From assembly GCA_016703425.1 (NCBI GenBank), contig JADJCA010000011.1, positions 310,001-374,000 on the forward strand: a DNA stretch of 64,000 nucleotides, read 5' to 3'. Within the stretch, counting starts at the first letter, position 1. Each line of letters opens with the position of its first letter. The notes under the pieces are model-generated. The model made no database searches and was not told where the DNA came from. It saw only the letters and a program-made list of their open reading frames with translations. This document shows positions 32,271 through 40,624 of the stretch, one piece after another. The stretch is from Myxococcales bacterium. GTDB lineage: Bacteria; Myxococcota_A; Polyangia; Polyangiales; Polyangiaceae. Position numbers and translations under genes: made by a program.

Positions 32271-33686
32271 ATGAAGCACATGTTGTCCGCCGCTTCGCCG
32301 GCAAGTTCACGCGCGCGCCGACGGCTGGAGGTCGGCGCGGCCGTTGTCGCGCTCATCCTCGGTGCACGGCTCGCGGAAGCGAGGCCCCAGCAGACCGACG
32401 AAACCAAGGAGCCGCCGGCGGCGCCGGACACACCGACCGCGAACCCGAACGAGGCGCCTCCGCCGGAGACGCGCCGCAAGGAGCCGCCGGAGCCAGGCGG
32501 CGCAACGGGTTCCGTCGTCGCCGCCGATGCGTCCGCAGCGAAGTCTGGGTCCGCGCCCGGCCCTCTCGCCCTAGAGCTCACGCCCTACGTCGCCATCGCC
32601 GGCGGCTTGAAGGTCGACAACGTCATCGACAAGGAGCGCGAGGATCGGGATGACCGCGTGGTGACCTTCGCGGTCGCGCGGTTCGGTGTCATGGGGCGCT
32701 TGGGCGCGCACGCATTGGTGCAGAGCGAGCTCATGGCTTCAGGGGGTGTGGGGCTCCACGGAGCGAGCGCCTACGAAGGGCAAGCGGCGCTCCAGGTCCG
32801 GCAACAGCTCGTTCGGGTGACCTATGCGCCGCTCGCCCTCGAGGTCGGCCGCATCCTCGACGAAGCGAGCGTCGACTACACGTCGGCGCACGTGCAGGAC
32901 ACCTTGCTTCAAGACACGGCGACGCGCGATCCGCTCCTCTACAGCGGCCTAAACCTCGGCAACGGCGGCCGCGTCAGCGTGGAGGTCGTGCCGCGACTCC
33001 GGCTCGCCCTGACCTTCAACGCCGGCAACCCCGTCTCGACCACCGCGACCTTGGCCGTCGGCGGGACGTTTCCGCCCTTTGAACGCATCTACACGCAGGC
33101 CTACCAGGCCGTGAACCAAGGGCCCAACCACTTCCCTGACGACACGTTTCACTCGATGGTGCTGACGCCGAGCGTGCTCTACACGGGCGGCGACGTCGAG
33201 GTGAAGGTCGCGGCGCAGGGCTTCGACATCAACACCAACACCACGCGCGCCGGCGACGATCACGTCCGCGGGTACAACGTGCGCGGCACGATGCGCGTGA
33301 AGCTCCTCGGCGACACCCTCTCGCCGTTCGCGTCGGCGGCCTACACGCGCAACGACACGCTCGAGCCCAACGCGCTCGACCGCCGCTCGCCGGACCGATA
33401 CCAGGCGGTTAACTTGGGCGGCGGCGTCGACGTGCACGTGGCGCGGCGCCACGCGGGGCGCGAAGAAGCGGCCGACGGGGTGGGCGCGCAGCTTCAGCAG
33501 GTGCAGTTTCAAGTCGGCGACGGGCTCGTCACGACGCTCCGCTACGCGAACCTGGGTGGGAGCTACTGGCTAACGCCGAACGTTGCGCTCGGCGCGCGCG
33601 CCGCGCTCTGGGTGCAGCAACAGAAGGGCGGCGCCGACATCGGCGAGCGAACGTTCACCGTGGGCCTCCGGGCCGTCGTGCCATAG
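32271..33686 (+). CDS. outer-membrane beta-barrel (porin-like) protein
   Basis: A 471-residue protein. ATG 32271 gives a basic N-region and hydrophobic VGAAVVALILGARLAEA signal. A long Pro/Glu/Ala linker (about 40-95) precedes a barrel-like region of alternating strands with aromatic girdles, for example LELTPYVAIAGG, VTFAVARFGVMGRL and TTLRYANLGGSYWLTPNVALG. The pattern resembles phosphate-selective or general porins of myxobacteria. It lies 93 bases after the lipase gene on the same strand, so a link to that operon is possible. Confidence 0.7.
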   Translation: MKHMLSAASPASSRARRRLEVGAAVVALILGARLAEARPQQTDETKEPPAAPDTPTANPNEAPPPETRRKEPPEPGGATGSVVAADASAAKSGSAPGPLALELTPYVAIAGGLKVDNVIDKEREDRDDRVVTFAVARFGVMGRLGAHALVQSELMASGGVGLHGASAYEGQAALQVRQQLVRVTYAPLALEVGRILDEASVDYTSAHVQDTLLQDTATRDPLLYSGLNLGNGGRVSVEVVPRLRLALTFNAGNPVSTTATLAVGGTFPPFERIYTQAYQAVNQGPNHFPDDTFHSMVLTPSVLYTGGDVEVKVAAQGFDINTNTTRAGDDHVRGYNVRGTMRVKLLGDTLSPFASAAYTRNDTLEPNALDRRSPDRYQAVNLGGGVDVHVARRHAGREEAADGVGAQLQQVQFQVGDGLVTTLRYANLGGSYWLTPNVALGARAALWVQQQKGGADIGERTFTVGLRAVVP

Positions 33687-33732
33687 CGCGGCTCTTCATC
33701 CTGCCCCGCGGGCGGGCCGGGGCGGGCGCCGG

Positions 33733-34335
33733 CTATTTTGCCAACGACGCTACCGGGACGAAGCGAACCGAGTAGCTGACGACCTTCTTGCCGTGGGGCG
33801 AGCGTTCGAAGTCGATGCTCTTCCAGAACGCGACGGCACACTCGACGAAGCCTTCGCCACGAAGCGTCGTCCGCGGGTTGGCGACCTTGGCGCGCCCGCC
33901 ATCGGCCTCGATGGTCAGGTCCACACCGAACTCACCCTGCTTTGCGGGGTTCACACGCCCGAAGCACGCGGCCAACTCTGGATAGCGGGGCTCCGCGGAG
34001 CGAAGGAACGGCTGCTTGGTCACTTCATCGAAGGGACCGCCACCGACGTGCATGCCGATGGACACGACCTTCGCGCGCGCGCCCGATGTGCCGGCGGCGT
34101 CGACGGGCGACGCATCGACGCTTAGACCTCCGTCCGCGCTCTTCCGTGAGGGCGGGTCCGACGCCACCGGCGCGGGGACCGGAGTCGGCCCGGAGTGCGC
34201 GCTGGAGTTGGTGGCAGCGGCGACGGGCGGGGAGTCGTCGAGCGCCGGAGCCGGCGAGGTCTTGCTCGCGGCCCCTTGCGGCGTGCAGCCGAGGGCGGCG
34301 AGGAGCGATGCCCAGAGGCAAAGGCGAGCTGGCAC
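33733..34335 (-). CDS. TonB-C/AgmX-like lipoprotein
   Basis: A 200-residue lipoprotein. GTG 34335 is preferred because it gives a compact signal (VPARLCLWASLLAALGC); a TTG at 34389 would add 18 residues. After a long Pro/Ser/Ala linker the C-terminal domain (from about 105) reads RYPELAACFGRVNPAKQGEFGVDLTI and ends TLRGEGFVECAVAFWKSIDF, the paired-Cys pattern of AgmX-type C-terminal domains, as in the lipoprotein at 23698-24366. Role unknown. Confidence 0.65.
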   Translation of the reverse strand: MPARLCLWASLLAALGCTPQGAASKTSPAPALDDSPPVAAATNSSAHSGPTPVPAPVASDPPSRKSADGGLSVDASPVDAAGTSGARAKVVSIGMHVGGGPFDEVTKQPFLRSAEPRYPELAACFGRVNPAKQGEFGVDLTIEADGGRAKVANPRTTLRGEGFVECAVAFWKSIDFERSPHGKKVVSYSVRFVPVASLAK

Positions 34336-34383
34336 GGCGCGATGATGACGGAAGAGAACGACAGAAGAGAAGGAAGTGTCGAA

Positions 34384-34429
34384 GGACAAAACTCGAAGGG
34401 CGCCGTCCTTGTTAGAACGGCGCCCTTCG
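34384..34429 (-). terminator. strong terminator after the histone-like gene
   Basis: CGAAGGGCGCCGT (34394-34406) and ACGGCGCCCTTCG (34417-34429) form a perfect 13-bp stem with a 10-base loop. On the minus strand the stem is followed by AGTTTTGTCC. It lies downstream of the histone-like gene (ends 34462) and upstream of the next minus-strand gene, isolating the two. Confidence 0.8.
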
Positions 34430-34461
34430 GGGTTGGGTCAAGGCCCGGGGTGGGGAGAGGG

Positions 34462-34758
34462 TTACTCTTCCCCGTCGTCGTGGCCGGCGCCCGACGTGGG
34501 CGCTCCGCCCAACATCGACGGGACACCCGCCGGCGGCGAAGCTTTCGCTTTTGCCCCAGAGGACTTGGCGCGGCCGGCGGACGGGGCCCGCTTGGCGGCC
34601 GCGCGGCCAGGGGCCTTTCTAGCTGGCTTTTTTGCAGCCTTCTTCTTGGCGCCGCCGGCCTTTTTCGCGGCCTTGCGCTTCGGCGCCTTCTTTGCCGTCT
34701 TGCCGGCAGCCTTCTTGGTCGTCTTGGTCTTCTTCGCAGCCTTCTTCTTAGCAGCCAT
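34462..34758 (-). CDS. histone H1-like Lys/Ala-rich DNA-binding protein
   Basis: A 98-residue, strongly basic protein from ATG 34758 with GGAGGG just upstream. The body is AAKK-type repeats (MAAKKKAAKKTKTTKKAAGK, KKAPKRKAAKKAGGAKKKAAKK) like the C-terminal tails of H1, AlgP or HupS-type proteins, ending in a Gly/Pro tail with an acidic end (GHDDGEE). Such proteins coat or bridge DNA without sequence specificity. It is transcribed alone from a consensus promoter and ends in a strong terminator, the signature of a highly expressed single gene. Confidence 0.78.
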   Translation of the reverse strand: MAAKKKAAKKTKTTKKAAGKTAKKAPKRKAAKKAGGAKKKAAKKPARKAPGRAAAKRAPSAGRAKSSGAKAKASPPAGVPSMLGGAPTSGAGHDDGEE

Positions 34759-34782
34759 TCTCGATCCCTCCTGAGAAGGTAT

Positions 34783-34818
34783 GACGTGACGTATATGGTC
34801 ACCTACGTCATCTGTCAA
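34783..34818 (-). promoter_or_regulatory. sigma-70 promoter with overlapping palindrome for the histone-like gene
   Basis: On the minus strand TTGACA (34818-34813) and TATACG (34795-34790) are separated by exactly 17 bases, a near-consensus housekeeping promoter about 25 bases upstream of the start codon region. TGACGT (34809-34804) and ACGTCA (34792-34787), with an inner GGTGACC, make an inverted repeat across the spacer and -10, a likely operator. Confidence 0.7.
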
Positions 34819-34830
34819 ACAAAAAAGTTG

Positions 34831-35270
34831 CCTTCGTGCACAAAGGGCTTGCGTCTGGCTCGTCGCAACCCTAGCCGCCCGCGCGCTTTTCGCTCGACGT
34901 TTCTCGAGTCGATCACGCGATCGCGCCGTCTTGAAATTGGGTTGTTCGCGCGCGTGATTTTTTTTTCGATCGAGGTGATCGCGATGAGGTGATCGCGCGC
35001 GTCGACGTTGATGACATCGGGTGTGCTCCCTGGATGGCGAGCGCGCTCGCGACCGTCGAGAGGCGACCGTCTCGTGTCGCTCGACGTGCCGCGAGCGAGG
35101 CGCACGGGTCTTCGGCACCGGAACTGTGAGCGTCCGAGCGCGCGTCGCGGAGCGGCCATCCAGTTCTCCCGCGCCTTGACGACGACTTCCAGCGAACGGT
35201 ACCGTCCTCGTGCTTCGATGCACCAACGGCTCGACGGACTCGCCGCGCGCTGCGCCGGCTGACCGTCATA
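34831..35270. other. gene-free stretch between the histone-like and OmpA genes
   Basis: About 440 bases with no convincing gene. It holds an 8-9 base T-run near 34958-34966 and a 12-base direct repeat GAGGTGATCGCG (34972-34983 and 34986-34997). Several GATCGCG/CGCGATC inverted motifs lie around 34914-34997. A short + strand reading frame at 35011-35262 is Arg-rich with no family look and was not called. Promoter elements for the OmpA gene are probably here, but I cannot place them with confidence. Confidence 0.5.
34972..34997. repeat. direct repeat GAGGTGATCGCG x2
   Basis: Two perfect 12-base copies separated by AT, giving a 14-base period. GATCGCG elements nearby on both strands extend the pattern. 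It lies roughly 290 bases upstream of the OmpA lipoprotein start; possibly regulator half-sites. Confidence 0.45.
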
Positions 35271-35282
35271 GGAGGTTACGAG

Positions 35283-36092
35283 ATGCGTTTGGCTCACATG
35301 CTGGTCGTTGCGGCGGCCACCCTCGCACTGGGCTGCGGGCACACCGACGAAGAGATGGCGGACAAGCAGCGCGAGATCGACAAGCTCGCCGCCGAGCTCA
35401 AGGCCGCCAAGACGCAAATGGCCTCGGATCAAGCGAAGTTCCACGACTCGCAGGCGCAGATCGAGTCGCTCCGCGCGCAGCTCAAGCAGGCCGGCATCAC
35501 GGAGGGCAAGATGCAGCAGGCGCTCTCCGAGTACAAGCTGCGAGCCGACCAGTTGGCGGCCATCGAGGCCCGCTACCGGGACCTCAAGGCGCGTCTCGAG
35601 AAGCTCACGCAAGTGGGGCTCAAGGTCGCCGTGCGGAACAACCGCATGGTCATCCAGCTCCCTGGCGACGTGCTCTTCGACTCAGGGAAGGACGAGCTCA
35701 AGCCGCAAGGCAAAGAGGTCCTCTTGCAGGTCGCCGACGTCGTCGGCAAAGACAGCGACCTCTCGAAGCGCATGTTCCAAGTGGCGGGGCACACCGACAA
35801 CCAGAAGTACGCGGGCCCGTTCCGCGACAACTGGGGCCTTTCTCTTGCGCGCTCGCACCGCGTCCTCGGCTCTTTGATCACGCCGCCCAAGCCCAGCAAG
35901 GACGGCAAGAAGAACGATGGAGGCGGCGGCCTGAACCCCAAGAACTGGTCAGCGTCGGGCTACGGCGAGAGCGATCCCATCGCGGGAAGCGTGGAAACGC
36001 AGGCCAACGACGACAAGCAGAAGAACCGTCGCGTCGAGCTGGTGCTCCAGCCGAACGTCGAAGAGATGCTCAACCTCGGCACGCTGAAGTAG
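35283..36092 (+). CDS. OmpA-family lipoprotein with coiled coil
   Basis: A 269-residue lipoprotein (signal ending LALGC, Cys18) with AGGAGG upstream of ATG 35283. Residues about 22-115 form a charged coiled coil (KQREIDKLAAELKAAKTQMA, QIESLRAQLKQAG). The C-terminal OmpA/MotB domain (about 125-265) includes LPGDVLFDSGKDELKPQGKE, VAGHTDN and the usual peptidoglycan-binding NRRVELVL. A 25-residue Gly/Lys insertion (PKPSKDGKKNDGGGG) sits within the OmpA domain. It should tether the outer membrane to peptidoglycan. A terminator follows. Confidence 0.85.
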   Translation: MRLAHMLVVAAATLALGCGHTDEEMADKQREIDKLAAELKAAKTQMASDQAKFHDSQAQIESLRAQLKQAGITEGKMQQALSEYKLRADQLAAIEARYRDLKARLEKLTQVGLKVAVRNNRMVIQLPGDVLFDSGKDELKPQGKEVLLQVADVVGKDSDLSKRMFQVAGHTDNQKYAGPFRDNWGLSLARSHRVLGSLITPPKPSKDGKKNDGGGGLNPKNWSASGYGESDPIAGSVETQANDDKQKNRRVELVLQPNVEEMLNLGTLK

Positions 36093-36109
36093 CCGCGTTC
36101 CCCGTCATC

Positions 36110-36155
36110 GAGGGCCGACGCTCACCCGGTGAGCGCGGCCCTCGTTGGTTTTGTT
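36110..36155 (+). terminator. rho-independent terminator after the OmpA lipoprotein gene
   Basis: GAGGGCC (36110-36116) pairs with GGCCCTC (36137-36143), and inner GCTCACC/GGTGAGC pairs complete a near-perfect stem-loop. It is followed by TTGGTTTTGTT. It lies 17 bases after the OmpA stop. Confidence 0.78.
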
Positions 36156-36205
36156 ACCCGGCATTCGTTGCCCCTCGACACCGTTCGAAACCAGCAAGGA
36201 CTCCC

Positions 36206-37144
36206 ATGCGCGTAGCGACCATCGACATCGGAACCAACACGGTGCTCCTGCTCGTGGCCGAGGCCGGTGCCGACGGGACGCTCGAGCCGATCCTCGAGCG
36301 GGCGACGATCACTCGCCTCGGGCAAGGCGTTGACAAGACCAAGGCGCTCGCGCCGGAGGCGCTGGCGCGAACCACGACGTGCATCGATGCCTACGCCGAT
36401 CTGATTCTTGCCCATGGGGTCACAGCCATCGACGTCGTCGGGACAAGCGCGATGCGCGACGCGGCGGGGGGCGCCGACCTCGCGGCCTACGTAAAGAACA
36501 AGCTTGGCGTCCCGGCCCGCGTCATCAGCGGTGAGGAGGAGGCGCGCCTTACCTTCGAGGGCGCGCTCGTGGGGCTCAACGTGGGCCCGCGCGCGACGGT
36601 CTTCGACATTGGCGGGGGCAGCACGGAGGTCGTCCAAGGCACGTGCGCTTCGCCAACGGCCGACGCCCGCGTCGAGTTTGCCGTCAGCTACGACATGGGC
36701 AGCGTGCGGATGACCGAGCGGCACCTGCACCACGACCCGCCGACAAGCGAAGAGTGCGCCCAAGCGACGGCCGACATCGATGCCATCGCAAAGACCCTGC
36801 CGCCCCTGGCCCAGGGCGAGCGCCCCGTTGCCATCGCCGGCACCATGACAACGCTCGCCGCCATCGCCATCGACCTCGCTCCCTACGACAGCGCTCGCAT
36901 TCACGGCCTGGAGCTCGAGGTCGCGACGCTCGTCGCCACCACCGAGCGCCTGCTGCGACTTCCGCTCGCCGAGCGGCGCAACGTTCGAGGGCTCGAACCC
37001 AAACGTGCCGACGTCATCGTCGGCGGCGCCCTCGTAGCCACCCGACTCCTCAAGCGGTGGGGCGCGGAGCGCGTGACGTTCTCGGATCGGGGTGTCCGCT
37101 GGGGGCTAGCGCTTGCACTCTGCAAACGAGCCGCTACCATGTAG
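36206..37144 (+). CDS. Ppx/GppA-family exopolyphosphatase
   Basis: A 312-residue protein of the Ppx/GppA (actin-like ATPase) fold. It begins MRVATIDIGTNTVLLLVAE (phosphate-1 loop) and has GTSAMRDA, ISGEEEARLTFEGA and the phosphate-2 block VFDIGGGSTEVV. ATG 36206 has AAGGA upstream. The length of about 310 residues matches the short single-module Ppx2-type enzymes rather than the 500-residue two-module ones. Family members hydrolyse polyphosphate or pppGpp, linking to the stringent response. Confidence 0.87.
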   Translation: MRVATIDIGTNTVLLLVAEAGADGTLEPILERATITRLGQGVDKTKALAPEALARTTTCIDAYADLILAHGVTAIDVVGTSAMRDAAGGADLAAYVKNKLGVPARVISGEEEARLTFEGALVGLNVGPRATVFDIGGGSTEVVQGTCASPTADARVEFAVSYDMGSVRMTERHLHHDPPTSEECAQATADIDAIAKTLPPLAQGERPVAIAGTMTTLAAIAIDLAPYDSARIHGLELEVATLVATTERLLRLPLAERRNVRGLEPKRADVIVGGALVATRLLKRWGAERVTFSDRGVRWGLALALCKRAATM

Positions 37145-37219
37145 TCCGGTGTGTTCGCTGCGTATCTGCCGGCAAGGCCTGCGAAATGCCTCTGTCTGAC
37201 CGAATGCTACATCTGGTCA

Positions 37220-37249
37220 TTGACGGATAGGAGCCCGGCAAACTAGAGT
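37220..37249 (+). promoter_or_regulatory. putative promoter for cdnL
   Basis: TTGACG (37220-37225), an 18-base spacer and TAGAGT (37244-37249) fit a housekeeping promoter of the TTGAC/TANNNT type. A start near 37256 would leave a leader of about 160 bases before the cdnL start at 37415. Confidence 0.45.
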
Positions 37250-37414
37250 GGCGAGGGCTAAGCGTCCGCCCTGATTCCGTCTCCGGTCTCGAAGACGAAC
37301 GAAGGTTGGTGCGAAGGAAGCCGCGGACCGCTCGCCTGTTCAGTAGGGGCGCGGCGTCACCGCACGGCGGGTGGGGTCTCCCAAAAAGACTCGCGGGGGC
37401 GACGAGGAGTGACA

Positions 37415-37921
37415 ATGCAGGGTGGCGCTGAGGTCAAATTCAAGGTCGGTGACAAGGCCGTCTACCCCGCCCAGGGCGTAGCGGAAGTCATCAAGATCGA
37501 GGAGAAGGACATCGGTGGCACTCGCCAGCGGTTCTACGTCCTTCGCATCCTCGACACAGACCGCAAGATCATGGTCCCGGTCAGCAACGCCAGCGCCGTC
37601 GGCCTCCGCCAGGTGATCAGCGAGCAAGAGATCCGCGAGATCTTCGACATCCTCCGCGAGCGCACCATCGCCTTCGACAACCAAACGTGGAACCGCCGCT
37701 ACCGCGGGTTCATGGACAAGATCAAGACGGGCTCGATCTACGACGTCGCAGAGGTCTTCCGCGATCTCTATCGGCTCAAGACCGACAAACAGTTGTCGTT
37801 CGGCGAGCGGCGCATGCTCGACACCGCACGGTCGCTCATCGTCAAAGAGATCGCGATCGCGCGCGAGCAGACGGAAGAGCAAGTGAAGAACGAGATCGAG
37901 AGCATCTTCCTCACGAACTGA
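37415..37921 (+). CDS. cdnL: CdnL/CarD-family transcription factor
   Basis: A 168-residue protein. ATG 37415 is preferred over GTG 37409 because GAGGAG sits at the right distance. The N-terminal RNA-polymerase-interacting Tudor-like domain (KFKVGDKAVYPAQGVAEVIKI, RQRFYVLRIL) is followed by the helical C-terminal domain (WNRRYRGFMDKIKTGSIYDV, FGERRMLDTARSLIVKEIA) with the conserved Trp that stabilises open promoter complexes. Length and sequence match CdnL, essential at rRNA promoters in Myxococcus, not the longer CarD with an HMGA tail. Confidence 0.93.
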   Translation: MQGGAEVKFKVGDKAVYPAQGVAEVIKIEEKDIGGTRQRFYVLRILDTDRKIMVPVSNASAVGLRQVISEQEIREIFDILRERTIAFDNQTWNRRYRGFMDKIKTGSIYDVAEVFRDLYRLKTDKQLSFGERRMLDTARSLIVKEIAIAREQTEEQVKNEIESIFLTN

Positions 37922-37991
37922 GCAAGCGGTTCACGGTGGGCGCGGCCCGCGGGAGGCGCCAACGCTGCGATCGCCTGAGATCGAAGGCGGT

Positions 37992-38219
37992 CTACGGCTC
38001 GTCGAGTAGGCCGAACTCCCATTTTTCGCCCGGCTCGCGGAGGCCCGCCACGGCCGATTCGACGCGGCGCAAGAGCTCGTCGGCGGCAGCTGCCGGTGAG
38101 GCTTTGACGCCCACGGCGACGCCACCCTCCCAGAGCCACACCTTCGCGCCGGCGACGCCGTCGACGCCGTAGACCAACTCGAGCGTTCTACGCAGCCGCG
38201 GCGGCAGGGCATCGCTCAC
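37992..38219 (-). CDS. small protein of unknown function, last gene of the NosL operon
   Basis: A 75-residue protein from GTG 38219, whose start overlaps the stop of the NosL gene (38216) by 4 bases. It has Arg/Leu-rich and Trp-containing segments (KVWLWEGGVAVGVKA, GEKWEFGLLDEP) and no signal peptide. I recognise no family. Co-translation with NosL suggests an accessory role in the same pathway. Confidence 0.55.
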   Translation of the reverse strand: MSDALPPRLRRTLELVYGVDGVAGAKVWLWEGGVAVGVKASPAAAADELLRRVESAVAGLREPGEKWEFGLLDEP

Positions 38220-38656
38220 GGTGCGCCCTCGTCTTTGAGAATCGCTTGGGTCACGTCCCCAAGCTTGTACGTCCGCCGCCCGCGGTGGTCACCCATGAAC
38301 TTCTGCACCTTGTCGGGGTGCACGGGGACGAGCTCCGGCCCCATGGGGCCTTCGACGTCGCTGCCGGCGACGAAGACGACCTCATCGCCGCGAAGGCTGG
38401 CTTGGCTGTAGTGCTCGCGGACGTGAAGCTCGGGCATCTTGGCCAGCGGCGCCTTGGCGAGACGGGCCGCGAGCGCGCAGCGGGGCGTGTCGAAAACGCG
38501 AGTGCCGCTGTCGTCCTTGAGCTCCGCGCGGAAAGGGCTGCGCTCGTCGACGAGCATGCCGCAATGGGGGCAGCGGACTCGCGACGCGCTGCCGCTGCCT
38601 TTGGCGCGGCACGACAGGGAGAGCAACGCGAGGAGGAGGAGCGAGCGGCGCGTCAT
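38216..38656 (-). CDS. nosL: NosL-like copper-binding lipoprotein
   Basis: A 146-residue lipoprotein (lipobox LLSLSC, Cys16). The NosL core carries CPHCGM (Cys29, Cys32, Met34) and the downstream FDTPRCALAARL and DVEGPMGPELVPV blocks typical of the family. NosL-type proteins bind Cu(I) and deliver it to periplasmic copper enzymes such as nitrous oxide reductase. No nosZ is in the window, so this is a NosL used in another setting. ATG 38656 overlaps the membrane protein stop (38653). Confidence 0.83.
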   Translation of the reverse strand: MTRRSLLLLALLSLSCRAKGSGSASRVRCPHCGMLVDERSPFRAELKDDSGTRVFDTPRCALAARLAKAPLAKMPELHVREHYSQASLRGDEVVFVAGSDVEGPMGPELVPVHPDKVQKFMGDHRGRRTYKLGDVTQAILKDEGAP

Positions 38657-39675
38657 GGGAAGAGGAAGACGCCACCGGTATGCCATGCGTAGCGGACAAT
38701 GGGCATAAGCCCCACAACGAACGCGACGAGGAACGCGCCCGCGCTCCGGCCGAAGCGCGTGCGCGCAAACAGAAGCGACAGCGCTGGCTCGCGCGATAGG
38801 AGCCACGCCGTGACGGCGCCGAGGGCCCAGACGACGCCCGCGTAGAGGGCACCGAAGAGGGGGAAGCCGATGGCCCCGACGTCGCCATGAAGCAGGCAAA
38901 ACGGGCAGAGGTGGTGCGGCGTCTCGAAGGCGTGGGGAGCGACGCCGAAGACGACGGCGAGGACTCCAAGGGCGGACGCTAAGACCGCCACGGCGCCGGC
39001 AGCTAGCATGGCGCCCGTGTTTGGACGCCGCGCCACGCGCGCGCCCGCGATGACGGCGAGCAGCACGAAGGCGCCGCCCGTCACGGTGACGCCGAGGCGC
39101 GGCAACGAGACGTGGCCGGGGCCCGCCGCGAGCGCGGTGTCCAGTTCGGCCGAGCAACAGGAGGCGGTCGCCGACAGGTCGAGCTCGAGGAGAAACAGGG
39201 TGCTCAGCGCGGCGTGGATCAGCGCGAGCGGCGCGAGGACCGCGGTGGCGCGCGCGAGGGCCCGAGCGAGCGTCAGTCGAGGCATCAAGGCATCGAACGC
39301 GTAGAGCTGCGCGAGCACCCCCCCAAGGACGGCCAGCGCGACGGAGAGCGCGAGGGCGGGCACGCCGTAGCGGTTGGCACCAAAGACGCCATAGGCGCAC
39401 ATGGCGCCACGCAGCGAGTGCGACAGCCGGTCGGCGGTGAGGACCCCGAGGCCGAGGTCAAGGACCGCGCCCACGGCGGCGACGCGCGCGAGGATCTGCG
39501 CGAGCTCCACGCGTCGTTCGATGAGGAGCTGCCCCTCGGTGGCGGCGGACTTCTCCGCGAGATCTGCTGAACGAAGCAGGCGCAGCGCGGTGCTGGCGGC
39601 GCGGATGAAGAGCGCGGCGAGCGTCACGGCCGACGCGAGCCGCAAGAGCACGAAAGGCTGGAGGAGGTTGGTCAC
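38653..39675 (-). CDS. Cys/His-containing polytopic membrane protein of the NosL operon
   Basis: A 340-residue integral membrane protein with about 8-9 hydrophobic segments. Probable metal ligands stand out: Cys93, adjacent Cys173-Cys174 (ATASCCSAEL) and HHLCPFCLLHGD (His254, His255, Cys257, Cys260, His263). The CPFC motif beside two His is unusual in a permease and fits copper or redox handling. It is coupled by 4-base overlaps to the ABC ATPase upstream and NosL downstream, taking the position a permease would occupy. I do not recognise the family. Confidence 0.72.
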   Translation of the reverse strand: MTNLLQPFVLLRLASAVTLAALFIRAASTALRLLRSADLAEKSAATEGQLLIERRVELAQILARVAAVGAVLDLGLGVLTADRLSHSLRGAMCAYGVFGANRYGVPALALSVALAVLGGVLAQLYAFDALMPRLTLARALARATAVLAPLALIHAALSTLFLLELDLSATASCCSAELDTALAAGPGHVSLPRLGVTVTGGAFVLLAVIAGARVARRPNTGAMLAAGAVAVLASALGVLAVVFGVAPHAFETPHHLCPFCLLHGDVGAIGFPLFGALYAGVVWALGAVTAWLLSREPALSLLFARTRFGRSAGAFLVAFVVGLMPIVRYAWHTGGVFLFP

Positions 39676-40439
39676 GCGTCTCCCGTGAGGCGGCCATTCT
39701 GGAGGGACTCGACGCGCACGCGCGCGCGCGGCACCGTTCGAGTGAGACCGTCCACGAGGCGCGGATCGTGCGTGGCGACCACGATGGCGCGCCCTTCCTC
39801 GGTCAATGTCGCGAGATCCTCCGCCAATCGCCTCGACGCGCCTTCGTCGAGGTGCGCCGTAGGCTCATCGAGCAGGACGATGGCAGGGTCGCGCACCAGC
39901 GCTCGGCACATGGCCACGCGCGCGGCTTCGCCACCGGAGCGCACGGCGGCTTTCGCGCCGACGAGCGGCGTGAGCTCAAACCGGGCGAGGAGCGCCTCCG
40001 CACGTTCGCGATCGGCGCGGGACTCGCCATCGGGCACACACGACAACAGAACGTTGGCGCGCACCGACAAGCCGCGGAGCAACTGCGCGTCTTGGAAGAC
40101 GAACCCCACGTTGCGGCGACGTACCTCCGACTTGTGGGCGTCTCGCAGACGGGACGTGGCGACGCCATCGATACGAACCTCTCCGCTGGTGGGCGCGAGC
40201 ATGGCACCCAGCATCGCGAGCAGCGTGGTCTTGCCGCTGCCGCTCTGGCCTTGAAGCACCAGCAACTCGCCTCGATCGACGCGCAGCGACACGCCGTCGA
40301 CAACCGTGCGACGCCCTCGACCATCGGGCACTCGTTTCACGAGGGCTTCGGCTTCGAGGGTCGCGCGCGCAGGCACGAGCGGCGTTGGCGGCGCGCTGGC
40401 CATCGTGCCGGGCGTGTTGGCGAGCATGGTGGCGAGCAT
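39672..40439 (-). CDS. ABC transporter ATP-binding protein (LolD/MacB-like), NosL operon
   Basis: A 255-residue ATPase with Walker A GQSGSGKTT, a shortened signature (RSGGEAARVAMCRAL), Walker B AIVLLDEPTAHLD and an H-loop (ATHDPRL). The closest pattern is the LolD/FtsE/MacB branch that works with FtsX-like permeases, yet no such permease is encoded here; the partner is apparently the Cys-rich membrane protein. ATG at 40439, 40427 and 40403 are all in frame and the N-terminus (MLATMLANTPGTMASAPP) is uncertain. First gene of the operon. Confidence 0.8.
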   Translation of the reverse strand: MLATMLANTPGTMASAPPTPLVPARATLEAEALVKRVPDGRGRRTVVDGVSLRVDRGELLVLQGQSGSGKTTLLAMLGAMLAPTSGEVRIDGVATSRLRDAHKSEVRRRNVGFVFQDAQLLRGLSVRANVLLSCVPDGESRADRERAEALLARFELTPLVGAKAAVRSGGEAARVAMCRALVRDPAIVLLDEPTAHLDEGASRRLAEDLATLTEEGRAIVVATHDPRLVDGLTRTVPRARVRVESLQNGRLTGDA

Positions 40440-40624
40440 GATGGCGAGAGATTGATAGGGCAGCGGGCGGGGGGATGCCTTCGTGTTCGGGCCGTGGTGG
40501 CTATTTTTTCAAAGTGTGCCACCATGTGCCTTCGTGACACGGGCGCCCTGGCTGGGGTGTTTGGCGTGCATCTACGTCGTTGAAATAACTAGTGGCACTG
40601 GTTGTGCTGAGGGTTCTTGGGGCG

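Noticed and set aside
35011..35262. Small + strand reading frame (84 codons) upstream of the OmpA gene
   Set aside because: Arg-rich, no start signal, no family resemblance, and lies in a likely regulatory stretch.
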